Of a stretch of DNA of 48,989 nucleotides, positions 23,649 to 32,124 are shown one piece after another. The translations under genes and the position numbers were made by a program. Positions within the stretch are counted from its first letter, which is position 1. The number at the start of each line of letters is the position of its first letter. The stretch covers positions 1 to 48,989 of the forward strand of contig CAKULV010000021.1 in the NCBI GenBank assembly GCA_934667425.1, written 5' to 3'. Below the pieces are notes generated by a model, which saw nothing but the letters and a program-made list of their open reading frames with translations, was not told where the DNA came from and did no database searches. This stretch comes from an uncultured Kiritimatiellota bacterium. Lineage in GTDB: Bacteria > Verrucomicrobiota > Kiritimatiellia > RFP12 > UBA1067.

Positions 23649-24647
23649 ATGAATCTCACAAGCCCATCGCAGGTCAAGGATTGGTGCATACGCAACAAGT
23701 TCCATCCGAACCGCGTGCTCGGACAGAATTTCCTCATCGACAAGAATGCTCTTGATGCCATCCTTGACGCTGCGGAAATCGAGTCGGGTGTGCGTTGCCT
23801 TGAGATAGGTCCGGGGCTTGGCGTGCTTACGGAAGGCCTGTTGTCTCGCGGGTGCGCGGTGACGGCCATAGAGAAGGATCCGGTTCTCGCGGATAGGCTG
23901 AAGGGTGCGCTCGGCAATCCTGAAGGCCTCACGGTGCTTGCCGGAGACGCGCTTGACTTCGTAAAGCGCGGCGCCTGCGACGGATTCCCGCTGATGGTCT
24001 CAAACCTTCCCTATCAGGCCGGAACCCGCATTCTCATTGAGCTTGCGGAGCGTGTGTGCCCGTGTGCGCCATCGGTCGAGCGGGAGCTCGACCCTCCCGT
24101 GGCGATGGCGCCCGCGCAAGCGTATAGGGGTGAAGCGACATATGGCACACGACGGCGAGGCGCCGTCGCCACGAAATCAATCAATCCCCCAATACCCAAA
24201 TGGCCAAATGCAATCGTAAATCACAAATCGCAAATCGCAAATGGGAGGGCGACTGTCCACAGTTGCCCTCCCGAAACGATGGTTGCTCTGGTGCAGACCG
24301 AAGTTGCGGAGCGCCTTGCGGCGCACGAGGGGTCGAAGGTTCGGGGTCTTGCCGGGGTGCGCGTACAGTTCGACTACGACGTTTCCATAGTGCGCAAGGT
24401 CTCGGCGAGCTGCTTCTGGCCGCGTCCCGAAATCGGCTCCACCGTCGTTAAGCTTGTGAGGCATCACAGGAACGATGGCGAGGGCGCGGACGTGCGGCGC
24501 GTGTTCCGGATGCTAACGAAGCAGGCCTTCGAGCATCGTCGCAAGCAGCTGGGCAGTATCTTCAAGGGTGTGATAGAATCGTCGGCGCGTGCCGAAGATC
24601 TGTCAAACGAGGAATGGCTTGAATTGAGCAGGAACATTGAACTATGA
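23649..24647 (+). CDS. rsmA: 16S rRNA dimethyladenosine transferase with in-frame repeat insertion
   Basis: A 332-residue RsmA/KsgA, which dimethylates two adenines near the 3' end of 16S rRNA; the family is usually about 260-280 residues. Normal parts are the start RNKFHPNRVLGQNFLID, the SAM motif EIGPGLG at 52-58, and SNLPYQAGT (NLPY 119-122). After ELAER the family sequence is interrupted by about 72 residues (about 136-207) encoded by repeat modules, then resumes with PPETMVALVQTEVAERL and the usual SCFWPRPEIGSTVVKL. Without the insert the length would be about 260. The frame is intact, so a functional protein with an added loop is plausible. The 3' end overlaps the next gene by ATGA. Confidence 0.92.
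   Translation: MNLTSPSQVKDWCIRNKFHPNRVLGQNFLIDKNALDAILDAAEIESGVRCLEIGPGLGVLTEGLLSRGCAVTAIEKDPVLADRLKGALGNPEGLTVLAGDALDFVKRGACDGFPLMVSNLPYQAGTRILIELAERVCPCAPSVERELDPPVAMAPAQAYRGEATYGTRRRGAVATKSINPPIPKWPNAIVNHKSQIANGRATVHSCPPETMVALVQTEVAERLAAHEGSKVRGLAGVRVQFDYDVSIVRKVSASCFWPRPEIGSTVVKLVRHHRNDGEGADVRRVFRMLTKQAFEHRRKQLGSIFKGVIESSARAEDLSNEEWLELSRNIEL
24054..24272. repeat. In-frame repeat insertion R8 inside rsmA
   Basis: Modules in order: hairpin GGTCGAG 24074-24080 with CTCGACC 24087-24093 and CTCCCG, a diverged GATGGCGCC/GTATAGGGG module, a GACGGCG/CGCCGTC hairpin (about 24153-24169), AATCAATC..CCAAATG, an AAATCGC-type array (about 24205-24240), and a closing 12-bp hairpin 24243-24254 with 24261-24272. 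The block has no stop codon in the rsmA frame and no net frameshift. Confidence 0.9.
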
Positions 24648-25930
24648 ATGAGCAGGACATTTTCTGGAATAGAGCGGCCGAGACGATGAGCCGCGACGAA
24701 TATGCAAAGGTGCAGCTGGATGGTCTGCAGAAGAGCCTTCGCCGGGTGTGGAAGAACGCTTTCTACCGCAGTCGCCTTCAGGCGGGCGGCGTTTCGAGTC
24801 CGGAGGACGTGAAGTCGCTGGACGACCTTGCGCGTCTTCCGTTCTACACGAAGGAGGATTTCCGCGAGGCGTATCCGCTGAAGATGAACTGCGTAGAGCG
24901 CCGCGACCTGCTGGAGTTCCACATGTCGTCCGGCTCCACCGGGACGCCCGTGGTGATGGCATACACGAAGAACGACCTGAACCAGTGGGCCGAATGCATG
25001 GCGCGGTGCTACACGATGGCTGGACTGCGCAAGGGCGACGCCTTCCAGATCATGCCTACGTTCGGACTGTTCAACGGCGGTTTCGGCTGCTATCACGGAT
25101 GCCGCAAGGCTGGGCTCTTCTGCGTTCCGGCGTCCTCTGGGAATACGGAGCGCCAGATACGTCTGATGCGCGACTTCCGTGTAAAGGGCTTCTGCTCGGT
25201 CGTATCGTACGTGCCGCGCCTTATCGAGAAGCTTGATGCGGAGCAGGGGGGGCACGACATCCCGTCAATTCGCGTCGGCATATTCGGTTCGGAGACCTTT
25301 TCGGACGAGATGCGCAGGAAGATCGAGAAGCGCCTGCACATCGAATGCTTCGACATCTACGGGATGACCGAGACTGGCGGCATCGGCACGACGGGGCAGG
25401 ACTGCAAGGCGCACGCGGGCCTCCACGTGTGGGAGGATCAGTACATCACCGAGATAGTCGATCCGAAGACCGGCAAGCCCGTCCCGGACGGGGAGTACGG
25501 CGAGGTGGTGCTTACGTCCCTCACGCGGGAGGCTATGCCGATCATACGCTACCGCACACACGACATCTCGCGCATCATCTCCCGCGAGAGGTGCCAGTGC
25601 GGACGCACCTCGCTGCGCATCGACCGGATAACCGGGCGCACGGACGACATGCTGATCGTGAAGGGCGTGAATTTCTATCCGCGCCAGGTCGAGCAGGCCC
25701 TCATGGAGATTCCCGGCGTGAAGGACGAGTTCCAGATTATCCTCGAGGAGCACAACGGAATGACGGACGTCACCGTGAACGTGGAGGCCGAGCCGGGCGT
25801 CACGGGACACATGGTCGCCAAGCATCTGCGCGAGCGCCTGGGCTTCCTGCCCAAGGGCGACGTGTTCCCGGTGGGGGCTCTGCCCCGCACCGAAGGCAAG
25901 GCAAAGCGTGTGGTGCGGAAGAGCGTTTAG
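24644..25930 (+). CDS. Acyl-CoA ligase of the phenylacetate-CoA ligase (PaaK) family
   Basis: A 428-residue cytoplasmic adenylate-forming enzyme. PaaK family signatures are MSSGSTGTPVVMAYT (P-loop-like), DIYGMTETGG, the segment YRTHDISRI with a following CQCGRTS, and the C-terminal lobe DDMLIVKGVNFYPRQVEQAL. It activates an aryl or other organic acid as a CoA thioester using ATP. Anaerobes often have several such ligases without a phenylacetate pathway, so the substrate is uncertain. Its ATG overlaps the rsmA stop. Confidence 0.88.
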   Translation: MNEQDIFWNRAAETMSRDEYAKVQLDGLQKSLRRVWKNAFYRSRLQAGGVSSPEDVKSLDDLARLPFYTKEDFREAYPLKMNCVERRDLLEFHMSSGSTGTPVVMAYTKNDLNQWAECMARCYTMAGLRKGDAFQIMPTFGLFNGGFGCYHGCRKAGLFCVPASSGNTERQIRLMRDFRVKGFCSVVSYVPRLIEKLDAEQGGHDIPSIRVGIFGSETFSDEMRRKIEKRLHIECFDIYGMTETGGIGTTGQDCKAHAGLHVWEDQYITEIVDPKTGKPVPDGEYGEVVLTSLTREAMPIIRYRTHDISRIISRERCQCGRTSLRIDRITGRTDDMLIVKGVNFYPRQVEQALMEIPGVKDEFQIILEEHNGMTDVTVNVEAEPGVTGHMVAKHLRERLGFLPKGDVFPVGALPRTEGKAKRVVRKSV

Positions 25931-26575
25931 GGATTTACGATTTGCGATTTATGATTTGCGATTGCATTGGGTTGATAGTTGGTAGATGGTAGATGGTAGT
26001 TGGTAGCTTTGTCCCCGGACACTGGTGTCGTGGCGACGACGCCTCGTCGTCGTGAATGTACGGGAGGGCCGCAATTCATTGCGTCCGCCACGAATGTGCA
26101 ACGGGAGGGACGCGCTCGGCCCCTTGCGGCCCTGCGGGTTCGCTTCGCTCAGGCAACCCGACGCCTGCGGCGCGGGCGAATCCCGCGCGTCCGTTGGCCC
26201 CACGCCGTATTCGGTCGCGCAGGAGCGCGACCCTCCCGTGCAATGCGCAGCGGTTGGGGACAACCGCCCTCCCGCAAATGAATCAATGCCTAAATGGTCC
26301 AATGCAATCGCAAATCGCAAATCGTAAATCGTAAATTCCACTACCAACTACCATCTACATCTTCTACACTTCTACATGGCCATTTTCCACGACGGCGAGG
26401 GCGCCGTCGCTACGGGGACAAAGCTACCACCTACCAACTATCAACTACCAACTACATCTTCTTGCCATTTTCCACGACGGCGAGGGCGCCGTCGCTACGG
26501 GGACAAAGCTACCACCTACCAACTACCAACTACCATCTACCAACTACCCAACTAAAACCTAATCGCAAATGATTA
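25931..26575. repeat. Mosaic repeat island R9
   Basis: A gene-free gap of about 670 bp. Order: inverted AAATCGC-type array (25931-25968), TAGTTGG-type array (about 25975-26007), CCCCGGACACTGGTGTC hairpin, CGACGACG/CGTCGTCG hairpin, diverged GGCCGCA..TGCGTCC hairpin (about 26061-26087), 91-nt module (26102-26192), GGTCGCG/CGCGACC hairpin near 26213, hairpin GCGGTTG 26250-26256 with CAACCGC 26261-26267 and CCTCCCG, AATGAATCAATGCC, an AAATCGC-type array (about 26300-26337), then two direct copies (about 26379 and 26465) of a unit holding GACGGCG/CGCCGTC and CCAACTA heptamers. Confidence 0.85.
26102..26192 (+). repeat. 91-nt complex hairpin module (one of four copies)
   Basis: The other copies are at 8745-8835, 21321-21411 and 35952-36042, all on the same strand and differing by only a base or so. 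The outer stem GGACGCG/CGCGTCC is the family stem. Its loop holds further small hairpins (GGCC..GGCC, CGGGTT..AACCCG, GCCTGCGGCGCGGGC). Confidence 0.9.
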
Positions 26576-26583
26576 GGGCTTTG

Positions 26584-26592
26584 TGGTATAAT
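26584..26592 (+). promoter_or_regulatory. Extended -10 of the SIS-ROK-MFS operon
   Basis: TGG then TATAAT 26587-26592, within TTTGTGGTATAATCA. Only 8 bp separate it from the ATG at 26601, predicting a leaderless or nearly leaderless mRNA. No good -35 is seen; the upstream DNA is repeat. Confidence 0.65.
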
Positions 26593-26600
26593 CATGCCTG

Positions 26601-27221
26601 ATGAAAGCCACTACCGAAAGTATTTTCCGTGAGCTGTTCGAAAGGTATCCGGCGCTTGGCCAGTGTCGTCAGGATGTCGCGGCGGCATTTGAAGTCCTCC
26701 TTTCCTCGTACAGGGCCGGAGGGAAGATGCTTGTGTGCGGGAACGGAGGAAGCGCGGCGGATGCGGAGCACATAGTCGGGGAACTGCTGAAGAAATTCAA
26801 GAAGCACAGGGATGTGCCGCCCGCAGTGGCGGCAAAGCTCCGCCCGGAGCTTGCGGAAATGCTTGAGGGGTCGCTGCCGGCGATATCGCTCGTTTCGATG
26901 GGCGGGATAATCACGGCTTTCGCGAACGATGTCGCGTGGGATGCTGCGTTCGCGCAACAGGTTCTTGGCCTCGGCCGGGCGGGGGATGCGCTGACTGCGC
27001 TTTCCACGAGCGGAAACAGCGAGAACTGCGTGGCGGCGGCGGAGGTCATGAAGGCGGTCGGCGGCAGGGCCGTCGCATTCACCGGAGCGCGGGAGTCGAG
27101 GCTGTCCGCAGTATGCGACGTGACGATCCGCGTGCCTGAGACGGAGACTTACAGGGTGCAGGAACTGCATCTGCCCGTCTACCATGCGCTTTGCGCAATG
27201 CTGGAGGAGGAACTGTTTTGA
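26601..27221 (+). CDS. SIS-domain sugar-phosphate isomerase (GmhA-like)
   Basis: A 206-residue single SIS-domain protein of the phosphoheptose isomerase (GmhA/DiaA) group. It has CGNGGSAADAEHIVGELL (phosphate loop), ALSTSGNSENCV and the C-terminal YRVQELHLPVYHALC. GmhA converts sedoheptulose 7-phosphate to a heptose 7-phosphate. Here it is the first gene of an operon with a ROK kinase and a sugar permease, so it may act on another imported sugar instead. The 3' end overlaps the ROK start. No Shine-Dalgarno precedes the ATG, consistent with leaderless translation. Confidence 0.85.
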   Translation: MKATTESIFRELFERYPALGQCRQDVAAAFEVLLSSYRAGGKMLVCGNGGSAADAEHIVGELLKKFKKHRDVPPAVAAKLRPELAEMLEGSLPAISLVSMGGIITAFANDVAWDAAFAQQVLGLGRAGDALTALSTSGNSENCVAAAEVMKAVGGRAVAFTGARESRLSAVCDVTIRVPETETYRVQELHLPVYHALCAMLEEELF

Positions 27222-28129
27222 AGATATCCGCAGGGCTTGACATCGGCGGCACCAAGTGTGCGATCTCGACCGGAGAGTGTGCCGCAGATTCGATAAGGAT
27301 ACTTTCCCGCGAGGAGTTCCCCACGGCGGGGCTTTCCTGGCGGCAGGTCCTGGACGAGTTCGCAAGGCGCATCGAGGCGATTTCAAAATCTGGCGGCGAT
27401 CGGGAGGTTTCCGCCATCGGCATAAGCTGCGGCGGGCCTCTCGACTCCCGTGCCGGAATCATCATGTCTCCGCCGAATCTCCCCGGTTGGGACGATGTGC
27501 GTATCGTCGATTTCTTCTCGGACCGCTTCAAGGTGCCGGTGCATCTGCAGAACGACGCGAACGCATGCGCCCTCGCCGAGTACCGCTTCGGAGCCGGACG
27601 CGGCACGAGGAACATGGTGTTCATGACGTTCGGCACGGGGCTCGGCGCAGGCATCGTGATAGACGGCAGGCTGTATTCGGGGACCAACGACAATGCGGGC
27701 GAGATAGGGCACATACGCCTTGCTCCTGCCGGTCCGTTGGGATACAACAAGGAGGGGAGCGCAGAGGGGTTCTGCTCCGGCGCGGGAATCGCCCGCCTTG
27801 CGAAGATCCGCAAGGGACTCGACCTTACCGCCAAGGAGATATTCGCGCGTGTCCGGGCGGGCGACCCGGATTGCACGGAAGTGTTCCGGGAGTCCGCCGA
27901 GAAGCTTGCGACGATACTTGCCTTCACGATAGACATCCTCAACCCGGAGGTCATTGCGCTTGGCGGCGTTTTCATGCGCAACGCCGACCTTTTCATGAAG
28001 GTAGTGGAGCCGATCCTGGAACGGGAGGCACTGCCGCTGGCCCGCAAGGTCTGCCGCATCGTCCCCGCCGGCCTCGGCGAATCCGTGGGCGACTATGCCG
28101 CGCTTGCCGTCGCAGGGATGGGACTATGA
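27218..28129 (+). CDS. ROK family sugar kinase
   Basis: A 303-residue kinase. The ATP motif is GLDIGGTKCAIS, the catalytic Asp is in LQNDANACALAEYRFGAG, and the second phosphate motif is FGTGLGAGIVIDG. The usual ROK zinc motif (CXCGXXGCXE) after EIGHIRL is absent; the region reads APAGPLGYNKEGSAEGFC. It would phosphorylate a hexose or amino sugar in the cytoplasm. The start is TTG 27218, with GGAGGAGG 7 bp upstream, overlapping the previous stop by 4 bp. The stop overlaps the start of the MFS gene. Confidence 0.87.
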   Translation: MKISAGLDIGGTKCAISTGECAADSIRILSREEFPTAGLSWRQVLDEFARRIEAISKSGGDREVSAIGISCGGPLDSRAGIIMSPPNLPGWDDVRIVDFFSDRFKVPVHLQNDANACALAEYRFGAGRGTRNMVFMTFGTGLGAGIVIDGRLYSGTNDNAGEIGHIRLAPAGPLGYNKEGSAEGFCSGAGIARLAKIRKGLDLTAKEIFARVRAGDPDCTEVFRESAEKLATILAFTIDILNPEVIALGGVFMRNADLFMKVVEPILEREALPLARKVCRIVPAGLGESVGDYAALAVAGMGL

Positions 28130-29280
28130 GACTTGCATTACTTCCGATATTGGCTGGATTCTTCGTGATGGGCTTCTGCGACATCATCGGGACGGTGATG
28201 AACCAGGTAAAGGCGGAATGCGGACTGTCGGATGTCACGGCCGGCTTCATGCCTTCAATGATCTTCATATGGTTCTTCCTGATATCGATACCGTCGGGAG
28301 TCCTATGCGGCAGGATAGGCCGCAAGAGGACAGTGCTGCTCTCGCTCTGGATAACCGCATTCGCCATGTCACTGCCCTTTGCCGCCAATGCCGAGAGGTT
28401 CTGGCTGTACTTCGTGTCGTTCGCGCTCCTTGGTATAGGGAACACGATGATCCAGGCCGCGCTTCCGGCGCTGATGAGCAATGTCGTCCCCGCCGACCAG
28501 CTTACGAGCCGGATATCGCTCGGCCAGTTCGTCAAGGCGATCTGCGCGGCGCTCACGCCCGTATTCGTGTATGTGACGGCGACGATGCTCGGCAACTGGA
28601 AGCTACTGTTTCCGCTGTACGGGGCGCTGACGGTGCTTGCCGCGTTGGCGCTTCTCTTCACGGACATCCCCGACGAGCGCAAGTCTGGGGAAGCCGCCGC
28701 AACCACGAGTTTCGGCAGCTGCCTGTCGATGCTGAGGCATCCGTACGTGCTTGCGATGACGATTGGCATACTGTTTTCGGTGGGGGCGGATGTCGGCTTC
28801 GCCGTCGCCATTCCAGAATACCTCAAGAACGTCTACAAGGTTGACCTGAACATGGCCGGGATGGGCCCCACCGTCTATTTCGTGGCCAAGACCATTGCGG
28901 CGATAGGCGGCGCGGCGCTTTTCGCAAAGGTCTCGGCGGCAAAGTGCTTTCCGTGGTGCATGGGGATCGGGATCGCCGCCACGGCCGGGATATTCTTCGC
29001 AGGCTCGCCAATCGCCTTCCTCGCGTGCGTATTCCTTGCGGCGCTGGCCACGGCGAACAGCTTCGGGATGTGCATGGGGCTGGCGCTTGACCGTGTGCCG
29101 GAAAAGGCCAACGAGATAGCGTCGCTCATGGTGATGGCCATCGTGGGAGGCGGCGTCGTCACGCCGCTCCTCGGCGTGGCCCAGAAGACTGTCGGGGCTG
29201 CGGGCATCGTGTGCGTCCTGCTGCTTTGCCTCGCATACCTGTTCTCGCTCGGCCTCTTTGCGGGAAAGCGGCATGTTTAG
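28126..29280 (+). CDS. MFS sugar permease
   Basis: A 384-residue inner-membrane protein with about 12 hydrophobic helices. The MFS loop 2-3 motif is GVLCGRIGRKRTVLL, and helix-rich runs occur throughout. The short N-terminus and overall look suit the FucP/glucose-galactose group of major facilitators. It starts with ATG 28126, overlapping the kinase stop (ATGA). Together with the upstream SIS and ROK genes it makes an uptake-phosphorylation-isomerisation unit for a sugar. The promoter of the next gene lies in its last codons. Confidence 0.85.
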   Translation: MRLALLPILAGFFVMGFCDIIGTVMNQVKAECGLSDVTAGFMPSMIFIWFFLISIPSGVLCGRIGRKRTVLLSLWITAFAMSLPFAANAERFWLYFVSFALLGIGNTMIQAALPALMSNVVPADQLTSRISLGQFVKAICAALTPVFVYVTATMLGNWKLLFPLYGALTVLAALALLFTDIPDERKSGEAAATTSFGSCLSMLRHPYVLAMTIGILFSVGADVGFAVAIPEYLKNVYKVDLNMAGMGPTVYFVAKTIAAIGGAALFAKVSAAKCFPWCMGIGIAATAGIFFAGSPIAFLACVFLAALATANSFGMCMGLALDRVPEKANEIASLMVMAIVGGGVVTPLLGVAQKTVGAAGIVCVLLLCLAYLFSLGLFAGKRHV

Positions 29281-29286
29281 TATAAT
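29258..29286 (+). promoter_or_regulatory. Promoter of the acyl-CoA synthetase gene
   Basis: TTGCGG 29258-29263 and TATAAT 29281-29286 are 17 bp apart and overlap the end of the MFS gene. A 30-bp leader with AAGAGGG follows. Confidence 0.7.
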
Positions 29287-29316
29287 ACACGCTCATTTCA
29301 ACAAGAGGGTATAGAT

Positions 29317-31053
29317 ATGTCTGAGTTCAAGTTGACCGATCCGTTCGGAACGGCGCCGTCCAAGCCGCCGTTCGCCCAAAGCGTATCCACGGGCGTGCCG
29401 TGGCACAACCTGCCGATCACCCGCGAATACACCCTTGGGCAGCTTCTGGACCAGACCATTGCGCGTTGCGGCGAGAACGATGCGGTCGTGTACGCCGACC
29501 GCGATTTCAGGCTCACGTGGTTCGAGTTCGGCGAGGAGGTTGATCTGGTGGCCAAGGGGCTCATGGCCCTTGGCGTGAAGAAGGGCGAGAAGATCGCGCT
29601 TTGGGCGACGAACGTCCCTCACTGGGTTGTACTCATGTTCGCCGCCGCGAAGATCGGCGCCATCCTGCTCCCGCTCAACACTAACTACAAGCTGCACGAG
29701 ATGGACTTCGCGCTCAAGCAGTCCGACACGGAGAACCTTTTCATCATAAACGGCTACCGCGACTGCGACTACGTGCAGGTCATAAACGAGCTTGTGCCGG
29801 AACTGAAGGAGCAGCCGCGTGGCGAGTTGAAGTGCGCCAAGTATCCGCATCTCCGTCGCGTGTTCTTCCTTGGAGGCGAAAAGCACCGGGGAATGTATTC
29901 CCTGAACGAGGTGAAGAGCCTCGCCTGCGAGACGTCCACGGCGGACTACCTCAGGCGCCAGTCGGAGTGCGACGTCAACGACGTGGTGAACATGCAGTAC
30001 ACGAGCGGCACGACGGGATTCCCCAAGGGCGTGCAGCTCACCCACCGCAACATCGCCAACGACGGCTTCTGGATCGGGGCGTGCCAGAACCTTTCCTGCC
30101 GCGACCGCGTGTGCATCCCGGTGCCGCTGTTCCACTGCTTCGGATGTGTGCTCGGCGTGATGAGCTGCGTGAACCACGGAGCCACGATGGTGTTCCTTGA
30201 GAAGTTCGATCCCGTGCAGGTGATGACGTCCATCGAGAAGGAGAAGTGCACCGCGACCTATGGGGTGCCTACGATGTACATCGCGATGCTCGACCATCCG
30301 CTGTTCAGCAGGTTCGACTTCCGCTCGCTCCGCACGGGCATAATGTCCGGCTCGGCGTGCCCCACCCACCGCATGCAGCAGGCGAACGACAAGATGTTCA
30401 TGCGCGAGATCACCAACCCGTACGGGCTTACCGAGTCCGGCCCGGTGATGACGATGACGCGCTATTTCGAGACGTCGATCGAACGCAAATGCCAGACGAT
30501 AGGCCAGGCCCTCCCCGGCGTCGAGGTCGCCATCATCGATCCCGAGTCGGGCGAGATCGCGCCGATCGGCCAGGATGGCGAGATCTGCTGCCGTGGCTTC
30601 AACACGATGAAGGGCTACTACAAGATGCCGGAGCAGACCGCGAAGTGCATAGACGGCAACGGATGGCTGCACTCCGGCGACATCGGCAGGATGGATGCCG
30701 ACGGCTACTACTACATAACGGGACGCCTCAAGGATCTCATCATCCGCGGCGGCGAGAACATCTCGCCGAAGGAGGTCGAGGACTTCCTCGGGACGATGCC
30801 GGGCGTGAAGGACGTGGCGGTCGTGGGCTGCCCATCGAAGAAGTATGGCGAGCAGCCTGCCGCGTTCATAATCCCGTCGGACGGCGCGACGCTTTCCGGG
30901 CATGACGTGCAGGTGTTCTGCAAGGACAAGATCTCGTGGTTCAAGATCCCGAAGTACGTCCACTTCCTCGACATATTCCCGATGACCGCCTCGCAGAAGA
31001 TACAGAAGTACAAGCTTCGCGAGATGGCCCACGAACTTTGGCCGGACGCCTGA
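29317..31053 (+). CDS. AMP-binding acyl-CoA synthetase (FadD/ACSF2-like)
   Basis: A 578-residue adenylate-forming enzyme with all core motifs: YTSGTTGFPKGVQLTHRNI (P-loop), NPYGLTESGPV, GWLHSGDIGRMDADGYYYITGR and the C-terminal lobe DLIIRGGENISPKEVEDFL with Lys in MTASQKIQKYKLREM. It makes acyl-CoA from a medium or long fatty acid with ATP; the exact chain length cannot be read. Good ribosome binding site AAGAGGG before ATG 29317. The next gene starts 10 bp downstream. Confidence 0.9.
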   Translation: MSEFKLTDPFGTAPSKPPFAQSVSTGVPWHNLPITREYTLGQLLDQTIARCGENDAVVYADRDFRLTWFEFGEEVDLVAKGLMALGVKKGEKIALWATNVPHWVVLMFAAAKIGAILLPLNTNYKLHEMDFALKQSDTENLFIINGYRDCDYVQVINELVPELKEQPRGELKCAKYPHLRRVFFLGGEKHRGMYSLNEVKSLACETSTADYLRRQSECDVNDVVNMQYTSGTTGFPKGVQLTHRNIANDGFWIGACQNLSCRDRVCIPVPLFHCFGCVLGVMSCVNHGATMVFLEKFDPVQVMTSIEKEKCTATYGVPTMYIAMLDHPLFSRFDFRSLRTGIMSGSACPTHRMQQANDKMFMREITNPYGLTESGPVMTMTRYFETSIERKCQTIGQALPGVEVAIIDPESGEIAPIGQDGEICCRGFNTMKGYYKMPEQTAKCIDGNGWLHSGDIGRMDADGYYYITGRLKDLIIRGGENISPKEVEDFLGTMPGVKDVAVVGCPSKKYGEQPAAFIIPSDGATLSGHDVQVFCKDKISWFKIPKYVHFLDIFPMTASQKIQKYKLREMAHELWPDA

Positions 31054-31063
31054 TCGCCGATCC

Positions 31064-32083
31064 ATGTTCGAGGTGCTTTTTTCCGGTTGCAGAAGCGGGA
31101 AGTTCCCGCTTGAGTACGCCCGTGCGCACCATGGGGATCGGGTGACCGTGCATGCCTATGATGCGTATCAGGCGCGGAAGATCCGCGAGGACGTGGGATC
31201 CAAATCCAACGTGACCGTGGTATGCGCGCCTGAACTTCCCGCCGGCGCAAAGTATACCCATGCCTTCTACTGCGCGACATCGAAGCTTGTGAGCGCGGAG
31301 CTTGAGCTGGATACGCTGCAGGACATCCATCGCCATCTGTCGGAAGGGGCGACGCTTACGGCTGAAGGCGTAGATCCAAAGACGCTTGGCAAGCTTTTCG
31401 GCAAGGTGACGACCACCCGGGAGTCGCGGCGTTCTCCGGTGAAGTGCGTTTGCGTCAAGCGAGGGGAACTCGATCGCGTACGCACATTCGGCGCGGAGTT
31501 CGAGGCTTCCGTTCCTGGCGGGCCGAAGCTGAAGTTCATGTCGCTTCCGGGATGCTTCTGCCACCGCAGGGCGGATGAGGGTGGTCTTGCGCTTGCCGAG
31601 GTGGCGGCACGGGAGACGGATGCCGTTCCCGCGACAGATGAGCCATTCCCGATCCTCGATATCGGATGCGGGTGCGGCCTTGTGGGGTTTCTCGTCGCGG
31701 ACGCATTCCGGCGCAAGGGAATGCCTCGGACGCGCCTTGCGCTCGTCGATTCACACACACGCGCCATTGCTGCGGCGAAAGCGAATGCGGCGGCGCTGTT
31801 TGGCGATGCCGAATGCCTGCTTTCGGATATCGGCCTGCCTGACGACCATCCCCATTTCGGAAAGTTCAGGCTTGCGCTCGCGAACCCTCCGTACTATGGA
31901 GACGGGCGCATAGCGGATCTCTTCGCCGACATCGCGAAAAGGTGCCTTGCGCCCGGTGGCGTGTGCTACATGGTCGCCAAGACGCCGGACATAATACGCG
32001 CCGCCTGCCAGCAGTCCTTTGGGACTGTCGAGACGATCAAGCGACGCAACTACACCGTGCTCAAGGCCGTGAAGGCCCTGTAA
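31064..32083 (+). CDS. RsmC/RlmG-like class I methyltransferase
   Basis: A 339-residue protein. The C-terminal half is a class I SAM methyltransferase: LDIGCGCGLVGFLVAD (motif I), ALVDSHTRAIAAAKANA (motif II) and LANPPYYGDG (NPPY, motif IV), typical of RsmC/RlmG/TrmN6-type enzymes that modify bases in rRNA or tRNA. The N-terminal half (to about 180) is a degenerate copy of the same fold, as in RsmC. The target base is unknown. The start 31064 is 10 bp after the acyl-CoA synthetase stop, so it is probably in the same operon. Confidence 0.8.
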   Translation: MFEVLFSGCRSGKFPLEYARAHHGDRVTVHAYDAYQARKIREDVGSKSNVTVVCAPELPAGAKYTHAFYCATSKLVSAELELDTLQDIHRHLSEGATLTAEGVDPKTLGKLFGKVTTTRESRRSPVKCVCVKRGELDRVRTFGAEFEASVPGGPKLKFMSLPGCFCHRRADEGGLALAEVAARETDAVPATDEPFPILDIGCGCGLVGFLVADAFRRKGMPRTRLALVDSHTRAIAAAKANAAALFGDAECLLSDIGLPDDHPHFGKFRLALANPPYYGDGRIADLFADIAKRCLAPGGVCYMVAKTPDIIRAACQQSFGTVETIKRRNYTVLKAVKAL

Positions 32084-32124
32084 ATGAGGCGGCATTGATC
32101 CTACGAGGCAGGGCGAGATCGGAT

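Noticed and set aside
27256..28125. N-terminal 290-codon extension of the MFS permease frame
   Set aside because: It overlaps the ROK kinase in another frame and has no family similarity; the permease starts at 28126 with a clear overlap start.
29293..31065. A 590-codon minus-strand open frame opposite the acyl-CoA synthetase; similar long frames opposite rpsA (44354-45841), fucosidase (36523-37782), the RND gene (40252-41934, 41642-42832) and NhaC (32101-33225)
   Set aside because: High-GC coding DNA leaves the antisense frame open. The sense proteins have clear family motifs, and the antisense translations are low-complexity, Arg/His-rich.
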